A program made the position numbers and the translations under genes. From Raphanus sativus (lineage: Eukaryota; Streptophyta; Magnoliopsida; Brassicales; Brassicaceae), in the NCBI RefSeq assembly GCF_000801105.2, contig NC_079518.1, forward strand, positions 19,448,800 to 19,512,799: 64,000 nucleotides of DNA, given 5' to 3'. The notes under the pieces are model-generated. The model worked only from the letters and a program-made list of their open reading frames with translations. It did no database searches and was not told the DNA's origin. This document shows, one piece after another, positions 21,465 through 31,737 of this stretch. Position 1 is the stretch's first letter; each line of letters begins with the position of its first letter.

Positions 21465-22880
21465 ATGCCTCCAAAGATTAGAAACGCTAGAACCGCCAAG
21501 AGCACAGCTTCTCCAGCCGTGAGAGCTCCACCTGGTTACCCATGGCCGAACAAGAAAGAGGGCGAACCCATCGACCTCAATGATCCGATGCTCCTTGACT
21601 ACAATGCTGAGGGATGGGACAAGGAGTCAGCGGGGAGATACAACCGGCTCCTTCAAGCGGAGATCTTGCCCACGCGGTTCGCTCACCAGGATACTCTAGG
21701 CGATCTCGGCCTTGACACAGAGGTGTTTGATACGATGCAGGCTATGGGAATCATGCCTATCTTTTTCCAAGCCCAGGTTCTGTACCCGGATTTGGTTAGG
21801 CAAGTGCTCGCGACGTGCCAGATCACTTATCTGAACCCCAATGAGCCTACATACGAGAACTGCTTCTTCTCCTTCATGGCCGATGGCAAGTTCTGCTCCA
21901 TCTCCCTTAACGATCTGAACGAGCTACTCGAGATTGCGGACACGCCAAGGGGAGTTTCAGTGGAGAAGAAGTTCAAGCCGGCTGACACCTTCTGGGACCT
22001 CATTGCATCTGGCAAGTTCACCTCTCGCAAGGCCTACCAATCGCAGATCCGGAACCCTGCTATCCGGATCATTGCCAAGATCGTATCCAACGTCCTGTTC
22101 GCGAAGGAGTACACCTCCAAGATCACGAATGGAGAGCTTCAGGTTCTCTACACGGGTCTTGAGGACGAGATGCGCAGAGAGAAGATCACTCCGATCCAGG
22201 AAGTCAAGACCAACCCAGGGTTCCATCTCATCTCCATGTTCGCAGAGCGCAAGGATACCTTGATTCGGACTGATGACAAGAAGGATCGTTCCGGCAGTCT
22301 TCTCACTCCCTTGTTCCAGCGCTTCAACATCAACCTCAGCTCTTACACAGTTGTCTCTGAGATGGAGTACATTGATACCCCTTACCTGATCGCATGCCAT
22401 ATCTTGCGCGATGAGAACACCTACAAGTTCCAAGACAAAGAAGGGAACCCCCTGTACTGCAAGCTCCCTATGCATGGGTTCACAGACTTCTTGTCCCTGG
22501 AGAACATTGTGTTCTCACTCAGTGAAGAGCACCTCTGCGATGATCCGCGAGCACCGATACAGAACAATGACGATGACATGGATGATGTGGAGCATGTCCC
22601 CCAACCGGCTGATGGTGAGTATGACCTGGAGGACTTCACCGATGTGGCCGATGATCACGCCTACAGACGCTGGATGGTTGATTCCCAGAAGAAGAACAAC
22701 AGCCTCATGAAGAGGATACTCAAGGCGATCACAGGCGGCTGCATTGGAGCGCAGGAAGAGCGTACGCCGCAGAGAACAAGGCGCCCAGGCAAGGAACACG
22801 CGGGAACATCGACTGGAGCAGAGAGACTGCCGTGGAACAGGAGGACAGCTGGTCACTCCGGTAGCGGCGATTCAGACTGA
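21465..22880 (+). CDS. Athila ORF1 (ATHILA ORF-1 family, PF03078-like), env-position protein
   Basis: An uninterrupted 471-codon frame starts MPPKIRNARTAKS. Recognisable family segments are APPGYPWPNKKEGEPI, LPTRFAHQDTL, LYPDLVRQVLAT and FMADGKFCSISLNDLNELL. The C-terminal third is acidic (NNDDDMDDVE) and then basic, Arg-rich. No signal peptide or clear membrane helix is seen. The gene lies between the missing pol and the 3' LTR (24330), where env-like genes sit in Athila elements. The ATG directly follows a pyrimidine-rich TTTTGCAG, a good splice acceptor, so expression from a spliced RNA is plausible. It is the best-preserved retroelement gene in this half of the window. The molecular function is unknown. 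Confidence 0.88.
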   Translation: MPPKIRNARTAKSTASPAVRAPPGYPWPNKKEGEPIDLNDPMLLDYNAEGWDKESAGRYNRLLQAEILPTRFAHQDTLGDLGLDTEVFDTMQAMGIMPIFFQAQVLYPDLVRQVLATCQITYLNPNEPTYENCFFSFMADGKFCSISLNDLNELLEIADTPRGVSVEKKFKPADTFWDLIASGKFTSRKAYQSQIRNPAIRIIAKIVSNVLFAKEYTSKITNGELQVLYTGLEDEMRREKITPIQEVKTNPGFHLISMFAERKDTLIRTDDKKDRSGSLLTPLFQRFNINLSSYTVVSEMEYIDTPYLIACHILRDENTYKFQDKEGNPLYCKLPMHGFTDFLSLENIVFSLSEEHLCDDPRAPIQNNDDDMDDVEHVPQPADGEYDLEDFTDVADDHAYRRWMVDSQKKNNSLMKRILKAITGGCIGAQEERTPQRTRRPGKEHAGTSTGAERLPWNRRTAGHSGSGDSD

Positions 22881-24329
22881 GTCCGAAAGGACTATTTCTA
22901 TCCCTTGTCTTATCCATCTGAACTATTTATTTTTTATGTTATTTGCTTCTGTTTGGAGCTTCCTCTGATTTATTTTCACAACCACGGATGGTGTGAACTA
23001 AGTCTGGGGGAGTGATTATACTATTTTTGCTTGTGTGCTTTTTGAGTCAGTCCTTGTGTCATTTTTATGTTTTTATCGCGTCAGTTTTTAGGATCGAGTC
23101 AGTCAAAACTATTGTGGGAATCAGGACCTTATTTTGTGATGCTCTTTAACCACCTCGTGCTCTAACCTTCTTATTCAGTGACCTTAGCAGTGATGAAAGA
23201 CCCACACATGGACCTGGAACACCCTGAATTATCTCATTTGACACTCCAGAAGTTCTATACCGATCAGGTTACACTGGGCAGACTTAACTCCACTTTATCT
23301 GAACCTAATCTGGACTCTAATTCTTCTTGTCATGGGCACTAGATCAGGGTAGAATGAGAACTACACTCAGGACTTCCTATCCGATTTTTATCCCTCTTGC
23401 TGTTCCTGAGTGGCTAGCTCATCTTTAGCTAGTTCCCACCTTGAACCCTGACCTTTTATTCCTCCCTCATGCATTTGCTTTTCTAGTACTTTATGTGCAG
23501 ATATGTGCAAAAAGGTCGGAGAGGAAAGGATCGACGCAGTTCTTACTCATCAATGCTCACACAGTGGAAGCAGGCAGAACAACCGAGGTGCCTGTTCTGA
23601 TACCATAGAGAACAACGAAGAAGTAAGTGGCTAGAACAGAGCAGAATGAATCACCAGTGGCATTTTGTACATCACTTGTTACCTCCTTGCTCGTCACCCC
23701 AGCATTTTGTATTTCAGTATATATATAAAAAAAAGAAAAAAAAAATTTTGTTGTTTTTGCTTTGATTTACTGGTGACGAGAAGGAGAAGAATCTATGATG
23801 CATGCCACTGGGAAGTTGAGAAGGTAATGGTGGTTTCAGTGAAGTGTTCTGAAGGGGAAGTTGAATCACGCAGAGCAGTCCGATTAGCAAAGATGAGTAA
23901 GGACTGTGGACCTCAATGGAGCCGTCCTCTCACGACCATTTTGTGCGATATCCTGCACCCGCTCTTGGTAAACCCTAAACACTCTTGAACTCCACCATAA
24001 AAGTTAGCCTGTTCTATACCTAGCCCGTTCTCTCTGAGTAGAGCCTGTGACAAGAAGCTCACGCTGATCTTAATTGAACATAAGGAGTTTTGTCTCGAAA
24101 GTGTTGCCTTTTCAGGTTGAGATGTAGAGTAAGGAGCCGATCTTCGAACAGCGATCAGGGGGTTCTCAGTAAGTGTGTGTGGTCCTAATCTACAGCTTGT
24201 ATGGTTCAGAGATTTGTGGTAAGAGTATGGTTGCTGAGAATAAGCGAGTTCCCACGCTTTCAAACCTTTCTCCCTGTTCTTGGTACTTGCCTTGTTCGAG
24301 GACAAACAAGGATCTAAGTCTGGGGGAAT
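22881..24329 (+). mobile_element. Athila 3' non-coding internal region with two polypurine tracts
   Basis: No supported gene. AAGTCTGGGGGAGTG occurs at about 23000-23014 and AAGTCTGGGGGAAT at 24317-24329. The second is directly before the LTR and is the expected plus-strand primer; the first is an internal copy. The antisense open frame at about 23913-24305 recurs in the inverted copy only because the DNA is repeated. Confidence 0.75.
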
Positions 24330-25480
24330 TGATATATGGTGTTTTTCACATCATTGTATATATGTTTTCATTTGTTTCAAGTCACTAATTCGTGTCAGTC
24401 TAGTCCTTTTTGACCTTTTACAGGTCTGGAGTTAGTAGAAGGAAGAAGAGAAGGTGCCTGATGAAAAGAAGTCCTTTTGGAGCATTCCTGCGGAGAACAC
24501 TCAAGAGAACAGTCCCGAGACTGTTCTCTCGCAAGCGGAACAAGCAGACGGAGTGATCCGGAGATTGTTCCAGACAAATATGGAAACTCCTATTTCGGGA
24601 ATTAAAGCCATGTTGCCCTAATCTCTTTTCTTCTGATTGGTGCCTCCATATAAAAACGTCATCTATCTATTTTCTATTTTTCTTACGCTAGTTTTTACAA
24701 GAGAACACTGATTTTTGCGATCTGCAACTTGTAAGGGAGAAGAAACCCATCCTCTCATAGAGAATATCATCTGAACCCTTTGTTTCATACTCTATTCTTA
24801 TGCAATTTTATTCAGGATTTATGTCTTTGTCTATTTGCATCATGATCGAGTAGTAGCCTTGCTCGCCTAGGGTTTTTAGGGTGTTGAGACATGAGCTAAA
24901 CATAGATAAGCGATCCATAACTGTTCTTCATTCATACTGCTCTTACTGCTTTCATTAAACTGATCACTTGATGTTAGATCACTAGTTCATCACCTAGTTA
25001 ACCGCTTAGGATGATAACTCGACATGTATTGAATGAGCTTAGTATCCCTAATCAGCGAAAGTAGATATTAGGGTGGTAAGTGAACTGATCGGACCTGTTC
25101 TCTAAGGCTTGCAATCGATCCTCATCCCAACGACAGTAAGGTGGTGAGATCGATCTGCAAAGCGATCACTGCCATGACAGTGGAGTGTTCCAGCTGAGTG
25201 ATTCGAGATCTAGAAAGCACTTCATCGCGCTTGAATAATTGTTTTGCTCCAATTCAACACCCAATGAAATACCCTAGGCTAACTCTTGTTTAATTGAATC
25301 AATCTTGTGTTTATTTCGCTTGTTCACTATCGCCTATTTCAACCAAATTATATTTCCTTCTTAGCTTGATTCTGGAATTTATAGAACTAGAGTGTAGACT
25401 GGTCCTCTGGATTTGAATCTCAAGTACTACAATTGCAACTGTTAACTTGGCAGTAGCAAGGATTCATTTTTAGTGTATCA
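24330..25480 (+). repeat. Athila 3' LTR, + strand
   Basis: TGATATATGG...TAGTGTATCA, 1151 bp, directly after a polypurine tract. TATAAAAA lies at 24649-24656. It interrupts an E LTR at 25481, where ATTCC would be the target duplicate; the left duplicate falls in the N gap. Confidence 0.9.
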
Positions 25481-26674
25481 ATTCCTAAATGAGCAAGGCA
25501 GTTGCTCTAACTAACAATAAGATGGGTTGTTTAAATGTGATAAAGAGTGCTAGACATAGGGTTTCTATTCAGGAATGGAGATTATAATCTCTATAAATGC
25601 TTTAACAAGTTGCTTGCATGATACTATAGATCTCAGCCGCTTAACTCAAGTGAAGTATCACTGGTTAAATTATCTAGATCTCTGGCCACACCTTTCGCAT
25701 GATGACACAGAAAAAGAGTCGATCGATATCCTTTTGAGATATCGACCGATACACCTTTCGCAGCCGATCGATTCACTTGTCGGGATATTGATCGACGGCT
25801 TCTAGATCTGCCTAGGCGCGAGCCGAATATGAACACAAGGTCTCAAGGAGGAGCTGTCGCTCTTCTCAACGGGAGACAGGCAAGCTCAAATGGATAATTC
25901 AAGATAATCAAAGAACCTAGTGATATATGTTCTAGTTAGCTAATCTAAAACAAGCATAGGATGCAATCCATTTGATGAGTATCACAACTTAGCAATTATA
26001 GTTTGGGGCTAATCCCACAAACCTATTTGAACCCTAGATCTAACAAGTAGACTACTCAGACATAGCTAAGCAATTCATAACAATAGATAGATGAAAGAAT
26101 TGCATAGATAGAATAAAGTAGAAATACAAAAGGAGATGAGAAATCTCTCCAATCTCTCAAAACAAATAAAACTCTAGTCTCTCTTTCACACTCTCTGCTT
26201 TTCTCTTGAGGGTTGTCAAAAGCTTGCTTCTTTCGAAGGTTGCCGTCAAAAAATACTTAGCAGGAATATTTAAGCATTTCCATTAGGTTAAAACTCGTCA
26301 GGGGCAATCTCGTAATTTGGTGAAGTCTTGGTGAAGTAGTCGGCTAAACCATTTCGTCCTTGATATAGATCGACAACACTGGATGTGTATCGATCGATTA
26401 AAATTTTCTAGTACGTGGATCTTCTCAGCTACATCGATCGATAACTCAGGATGAGTATCGATCGATTATAATCGCAATGTTGACTTCCGACTTAGTCTTG
26501 AATGGTCAACTCGGGTATATCATCTCTTGTACTCCAAAATGCTCCAAAAACATCACTTTCTCACAAAATGCTCATGAACCTGAAAACATACCTAACAGGC
26601 TAGAAAACAGATTAAATATATAATAAAATACTAGTATACCATGGTTAAAAACAGGTAAAATCCATGGTATATCA
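25481..26674 (-). repeat. E-family LTR, main part
   Basis: This is the continuation of the LTR seen at 21268-21347, aligned with 61469-62669. On the + strand it ends CCATGGTATATCA. It contains four clusters of TCGATCGAT-type palindromes (25720-25800, 26367-26400, 26432-26475). The right flank is D-family gag, with no target duplicate of the left flank (AGAAC on the left, CCCCT on the right). Confidence 0.75.
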
Positions 26675-27959
26675 CCCCTGCCAGGATTGCTAGTCTCTCT
26701 AGCTGACTTGGGATGAAAGGACTCGTCGCGATCGTTCGTAGTTGGCTTCGAGGACTTCTGATCGTGCTTCGGATAGGCCTTTTTCCTACTTGCTACGTCC
26801 TCCTCCCATCTTACTTGAGCCCAAGCATGAGACAATACATCTTCCATAGTCCTGCACTTGTATTTGGTCAGCTCCTTGTAGAGATCTCCCTCCGGGAGTA
26901 GGCGCCGCTTGAAGGCTGAGATAGCCGTATCAGCGTTGCACTCGGGGATAGCCACCTTCTCTTGGTTGAAGCGTGCTATGTAGGAACGCAGGGGTTCGTT
27001 CTTATGCTGGAGGACTTCATAGAGATCATCTGAGTTTTTCTCCAAGTTGTGGCTACTAGCGAATTGCTCCACAAACTTGTCGCTAAGGGCTGCAAAGGAC
27101 CTGATGGACTTGGTAGGAAGATTGATGTACCATTGAAGAGCACGACCGGTCAAGGTCGATCCGAATCCCTTGCACATGGTAGCTTCCCGTACATCCTAGG
27201 GGATTGCTACGGCTAGCATGCGTTGCTTGTACTGAGCAACGTGATTGTCGGGATCTCCTGTACCTTCATATGTCTTTATGCTCGGGAAGGAGAACTTGCG
27301 TGGCATCTCTACCCAAGCAATCTCTTCCACGATAGGTGTATCGGAATAGGACCCTGGATTACTCCTCCGGATAGGTGGAGCTACCCTTGGAAGCCTTTCC
27401 GTCATAGATTGAATGGTGTTGAACCTCTCGGAAACCACCCTTTCTAGATAGGCATCTAGAGCTGGGTCTGAGATCGCGGGATCGTCGGGTGAGTACTCTT
27501 CGTCCTCCGCATTGGAATCGCTATTCACTTGCACCCGGGTCGCATTGTGAGCGGCTTCTCGGCCTTTGGGTTCATCGTTGGTGGTGACGGGTCGGTGAGA
27601 CGTTCTTTCACCATCGCGGGGAGTATTAAGCAAAGCCATAGGTCGAAAACCTTAGTTCGGAACCGCTTTCACTTGTTGTTGGTTTCGCCGAGGGTTTGGT
27701 TCTCTTGTCGAAGGACAAGATTCTCCGCCTCCATAGCGTCTAGCTTCTCGGCGCTTTGCTGCAGCTGCTTGGAGTGCTCTCCAAGTTGATCTTTTAGGGT
27801 TTGAACTTCTAGAAGAAGTTCGTGACCTCCAGGTATGGTCTCCCGAGCTTTGTGAAGGTCGGTGACCTGACTTTGAAGGATTTCGAGCTGGTTGTGGAGC
27901 TCGATCTCCCTCGGGGTCATCTCCGCTTGGTTAGTATCGTCCTCTAGTCCCATCGTCAC
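26675..27959 (-). pseudogene. D-family Gag, broken
   Basis: On the minus strand: a coiled-coil N-terminus (27959-27669), a linker (27639-27196, acidic NAEDEEYSPDDP), and a retrotransposon Gag domain (about 27300-26800) with FSFPSIKTYEGTGDP, ALQWYINLP and FVEQFASS. A TAG after AVAIP (27195) and a stop after the first block break it. The C-terminal part ends at 26674, where an E LTR abuts, so no zinc knuckle or pol follows. Confidence 0.8.
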
Positions 27960-27974
27960 CTAGTTGGATTACTC

Positions 27975-27994
27975 CCCTTCTTCTAGCGCCAAAC
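27975..27994 (-). other. Primer-binding site of minus-strand D element
   Basis: On the minus strand TTTGGCGCTAGAAGAAGGG lies between the LTR end and gag. It is the same motif as at 20974. Confidence 0.55.
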
Positions 27995-28433
27995 TATTAT
28001 GGTATTTTTGTGTAGGGTCGTTTTAGTACTACGGAACACTAGAAGAATTTGTAGGAAAGCAAGAGATTAGACTAGGAGAGATGTTTATTGAGTTATTGAT
28101 CGGGACTACAACGTTTGATGGTGTATGAATCTTAGTTCTAGCCGCCTAACCCTAATCGCTTAGTCTAGAAACATCGATCCCTTGTTCGAGGGTTTGCGCT
28201 CCCCTTTTATAGATGTAGACATCGGTTTAAAGTAGAGGAACTCTTCCATAATCAGAAAAATGGATTTTTCCCCTCAGGTGGAAAACTTCTATTTTGCTCT
28301 AAGGGTAGGTCCGATCAAGGGGGTCGGACCTATAGCAGGGGTCGGTACCTGGTTTCTTCCTGAGCAAGGGTCTGGAAGTTGAGGACCTATCCAGAAGCTG
28401 GAGAAAACTTATGCCTGGATATTTTCCCCAACA
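27995..28433 (-). repeat. D-family 5' LTR, minus strand
   Basis: On the + strand: TATTATGGTATTTTTGTG...TTTCCCCAACA, 439 bp. It is a 5' LTR, because the primer site and gag lie on its lower-coordinate side. The possible target flank beyond it is TTATG. A TATA-like CTATAAAAGGGG (minus strand) lies near 28202-28212. Confidence 0.8.
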
Positions 28434-29510
28434 TTATGCTATCTGCACCTCGGGCCCTGCATAAAGGCCATGAGCTAAAATTTATGTGGGGACCACTCGT
28501 ACGAGCTAAATGCAATGCAGGGGGCATGACGTACAACTGCAAAGTACTGTAATCAGATGCTGACGGCTGATATGCAGGGAGCAAATGTGCAAAACACCTA
28601 GTAAGCACCAAAAATTAATACTTATCTAGATGTGGAAAATAGCGTGTCTGGTGTGAAGTCGCTCTGCGGGGTAAGCTCCGCGGGGTAGGCCCAAGCTAGC
28701 ACCATAAGTCTGAGAGTGACCTTTCTGCAGAAAGGTAGAGAGCAGCGTTGAGGATCATGAGAGTGGCCTATACCTCCGAGTGGCAGAGTGCGGTTCCTCA
28801 ATTTCATGATCGGTAGTGGATCACCCATGGGGAGCAGAATACGATCGCAATAAAACAACTTCCGGGTTATATACGGCCTCCGAGACTATAAAGAGTCTCC
28901 GGGTTCAATACGGTCTCCGGGTCTATAAAGAGCTTCCGAGTTCAATACGGCCTCCGGGTCTATAAAGAGCCTCCGGGTTCAGTACAGCCTTCGGGTCTGT
29001 AAAGAATCTTCGGATTCGAGAAGGTCATCTATGGGTCGATCAAGGACTTTCGAGTCTAATGACCTTCGGGTCTAATAAGAACCTTAGGGTTCAAGAAAGA
29101 ACCTCTAGGTTCAAGAAAGAACCTCCAAGTTCAAGAAAGAACCTCCAGGTTCAAGGATCTCTAGATCCAACTACCAACCTTATGGTTTACTAAGGACCTT
29201 TTCGTTCAAAGCTATCAACCTCCGGGTTCGAGGTATCAATCAAGTTTAATCAGGGTCCCCTGACTTGAAGATTAAACCCTGGCACTCAAGGATCTCAGGG
29301 TTCAATGAACCAAACTTCGGGTTTAATAAACGGCCTTCGGGCCTAGGTAAGGTACCTCAGGGTTCAAGGCCCTAAGAACTCCTGGGTTCTTATGCTCAAG
29401 AATCTCAGGGTTCAAACCAAGCTAGAACTTCAGAATTCTAAGCAACGATCTTACATTCCAAAAACTTAAACTCAGGTTTTTAATATTGGATTACAAGATC
29501 TAACATCTTT
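28434..29510 (+). repeat. D-family 3' non-coding region with 37-bp tandem repeats
   Basis: This is homologous, inverted, to about 59640-60790. Four 37-bp units (28871-28907, 28908-28944, 28945-28981, 28982-29018) have the consensus ATACGGCCTCCGGGTC then TATAAAGAG then CCTCCGGGTTCA. Shorter decayed units such as GGTTCAAGAAAGAACCTC continue to about 29400. No gene is supported. Confidence 0.75.
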
Positions 29511-29560
29511 TTTTGCCTTCTCAGGTGATCAGGACTGTCTGCGGGGTATTTTCATGTACT

Positions 29561-29667
29561 GATGGTACCATCAGTATACACGGATGGTACCATCAGTACA
29601 CACGGATGGTACCATCAGTACACACGGATGGTACCATCAGTACACACGGATGGTACCATCAGTACAT
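29561..29667. repeat. 22-bp palindromic tandem repeat, 4.9 copies
   Basis: The unit GATGGTACCATCAGTACACACG starts at 29561, 29583, 29605, 29627 and 29649. Its core GATGGTACCATC is a perfect 12-bp palindrome, extended to 18 bp (ACTGATGGTACCATCAGT) in copy 1. The open frame across it is a repeat by-product. Confidence 0.92.
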
Positions 29668-29759
29668 AGTCCGGTACATGATTTTTTTTGTTTTTTTGCC
29701 TTCTCGTGTGAGTTCAGATCCAATAGTTATTGAGATTTCAACTCTACAAAACTGATCGA

Positions 29760-30988
29760 GGATCTTAAGTAGGACGGGATGGTCAGATGATCCAGCCATT
29801 CATACTAACTTGTTGTATTTCTTCACATTCTAAGCAACTCTTATCAAATTTGAATGACTTTTTCTTCCCGGTTGGTTTGGAAAATATCTCAGCCATGACT
29901 GGACGATGATCTGATCCCCACAGTCTTAAGTATTGCACTTTTGAATGTGGAAATTTTTCATGCCAATTTTCATTGCCTAGGGCGCGATCCAATCGGCAGC
30001 GGACGGTGCGATTTGGACGTTTGCCAACCCATGAGAGTTGGTTTCCAGTAAATGGGAACTCTAGAATCCCACAATCAGATATCATTTGATTGAACGAAAG
30101 GAATGATGTATCCGATCATTGTCTCCCTCCTTCTTTCTCATGATGACCTGTGATTTCATTAAAATCTCCAATCATAAACCAAAGACCATCTTTATTTAAT
30201 GAGTAACGCGTAAGACGTTCCCAAACTAAATCTCTTCTTTCCAACACAGGGTATTCATAAACAAAAGTCATAAAAACCTTTATTCCATTAAAGACTGCCA
30301 TTACATCAATCATTTGATTATTTGAAAATAAAACATCAACTTGAAATTCATCCATTTAAAAACAAAGCTAAACCACCAGATTGGCCAAGAGGCTCAATGG
30401 TGAATAATTCATTAAAACCTAAATCAGCCTGAATGTTCTGTAACATTGGCTTCCTATTCTTCGTCTCAGAAAGGAACAAGAGTCATGGGCGATGCTTCTG
30501 ACACATCTCCTTAAGGCGTCGAACTGTGAGGTCGCTCCCTATCCCTCGACAGTTCCAACTCAGTTTCTTCATTGATTGTGGGGTCTTTGTTTGGCATCCA
30601 CCATACCTTGCCGTCCATCAGCTGTTGTCTCCCTCCTTGCACTTGCACCCCGCTTCCCACGAGCTAAGTTCTTCACATTTGTTACTGGCCGTGCATTGAT
30701 TCAGGGTGATGCACGGCGTTGGCTTCCTTGTTGAGCTGGGAACAGTGCGCGTGTAATGCTCCTTGTGAGTGTTTTCTAATCTAGTTCCTCCTCCATCGTC
30801 TCAGTTTCCAACTCTTTGATGGCTGCAACCGTAAGGATTGTGCCATCTTGCTCGCTCCTCTGTCGTTGTTCACCTGAGTCCTGGAGATCATTGCCAACTG
30901 GCTGCAATCGGTTTAACTCCTCCCCCAATAGATCATCCTCCTCCATTAACATCAACTAACTTCCCACGACTGGCTCCTCCATCTCCGC
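29760..30988 (-). pseudogene. LINE endonuclease fragment with ORF1 tail
   Basis: Reading downward: an ORF1 C-terminus (about 30940-30760, MEEDDLLGEELN), an endonuclease start MKKLSWNCRGIGSDLTV near 30570, then VYEYPVLERRDLVWERL, MIGDFNEITGHHEK, LSWVGKR, CRLDRALGNE and WGSDHRPVMAE. The frame is broken by stops (30480, 30115). The downstream RT is missing. The element ends where a D LTR begins at 30989. Confidence 0.82.
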
Positions 30989-31400
30989 TGTAATGGTATT
31001 TTTGTGTAGGGTCGTTTTAGTACTACAGAACACTAGAAGATTTGTATGAAAAGTAAGGAATTGAGGCTAGGAGGGATGTATTGTTGAGTCTATGATTTGG
31101 GATTACAACGTTGGTGTATAAACCTAGGTCTAAATCGCCTAAACTCTAATCTCTTAGCCTCTGAAAGTTGATCCCTTGTTCTAGGGTTTGGGCTCCCCTT
31201 TTATAGCTGTAGACGTCGGTTTAAAGTAGGGCGAACTCTCCCATAATCGGAAAAATGGAAGTTTCCCCTTAGGCGGAAAACTTTTATTTTGCTCCAAGGG
31301 TTGGTCCAATCATGTAGGTCGGACCTATGGCAGGGGTCGGTCCCTGGTTTCTTCTTAGGCAAGGGTCTGGAAGTCGAGGGCCTATCCGGAAACTTATTGA
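30989..31400 (-). repeat. D-family 3' LTR, minus strand, start truncated
   Basis: On the + strand it starts TGTAATGGTATTTTTGTG. It matches the other D LTRs up to CCTATCCGGAAACTT and then lacks the last about 25 bp (the TGTTGGGG end). It is a 3' LTR, because the antisense gene of the same element follows. Confidence 0.75.
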
Positions 31401-31584
31401 ATTGCACCTGATTACTTCAATCTTTTTCTCGGATCCACTTTCCTTTTGGGGATTCCGTCATTACTTTGAGAGATCTGGGGAGCGGGATTTTTTGAATTTG
31501 AATTCCCAAAGCTCAGTCTTGGGAGTTCTTAGATTCCAGATCGGCGGCTCTCTCGAGAAGATGCTCAACGGCTCTTTTCTTTAG

Positions 31585-31595
31585 ATATATATATT
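31585..31595 (+). promoter_or_regulatory. TATA-like box of the D antisense gene
   Basis: An ATATATATA-type box lies about 150 bp before the first ATG (31738) of the antisense gene and just inside the 3' LTR. Positional inference only. Confidence 0.35.
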
Positions 31596-31737
31596 CTCTC
31601 GTCTCCTTGTCGACGCAGCATCTTCTTACTATTGCTTTCATATTTCGTCATTCTAATCGGGACACGAAACTGATCTTTGCTTCGTTATCCATTCATCTGG
31701 AAAGGACCTTCGCGTACTAATCCTCCGCATCTTTCTA

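Noticed and set aside
21934..22856. Several alternative-frame ORFs across Athila ORF1
   Set aside because: Shadows of the main coding frame with no family resemblance.
23913..24305. 130-codon minus-strand frame near the Athila 3' end, repeated at 19270-19680
   Set aside because: It is repeated because the DNA is repeated (inverted Athila ends); no domain, and it covers the polypurine tract region.
29561..29667. CRISPR-like array
   Set aside because: The repeats are contiguous with no spacers, and this is plant nuclear DNA; it is a simple tandem repeat.
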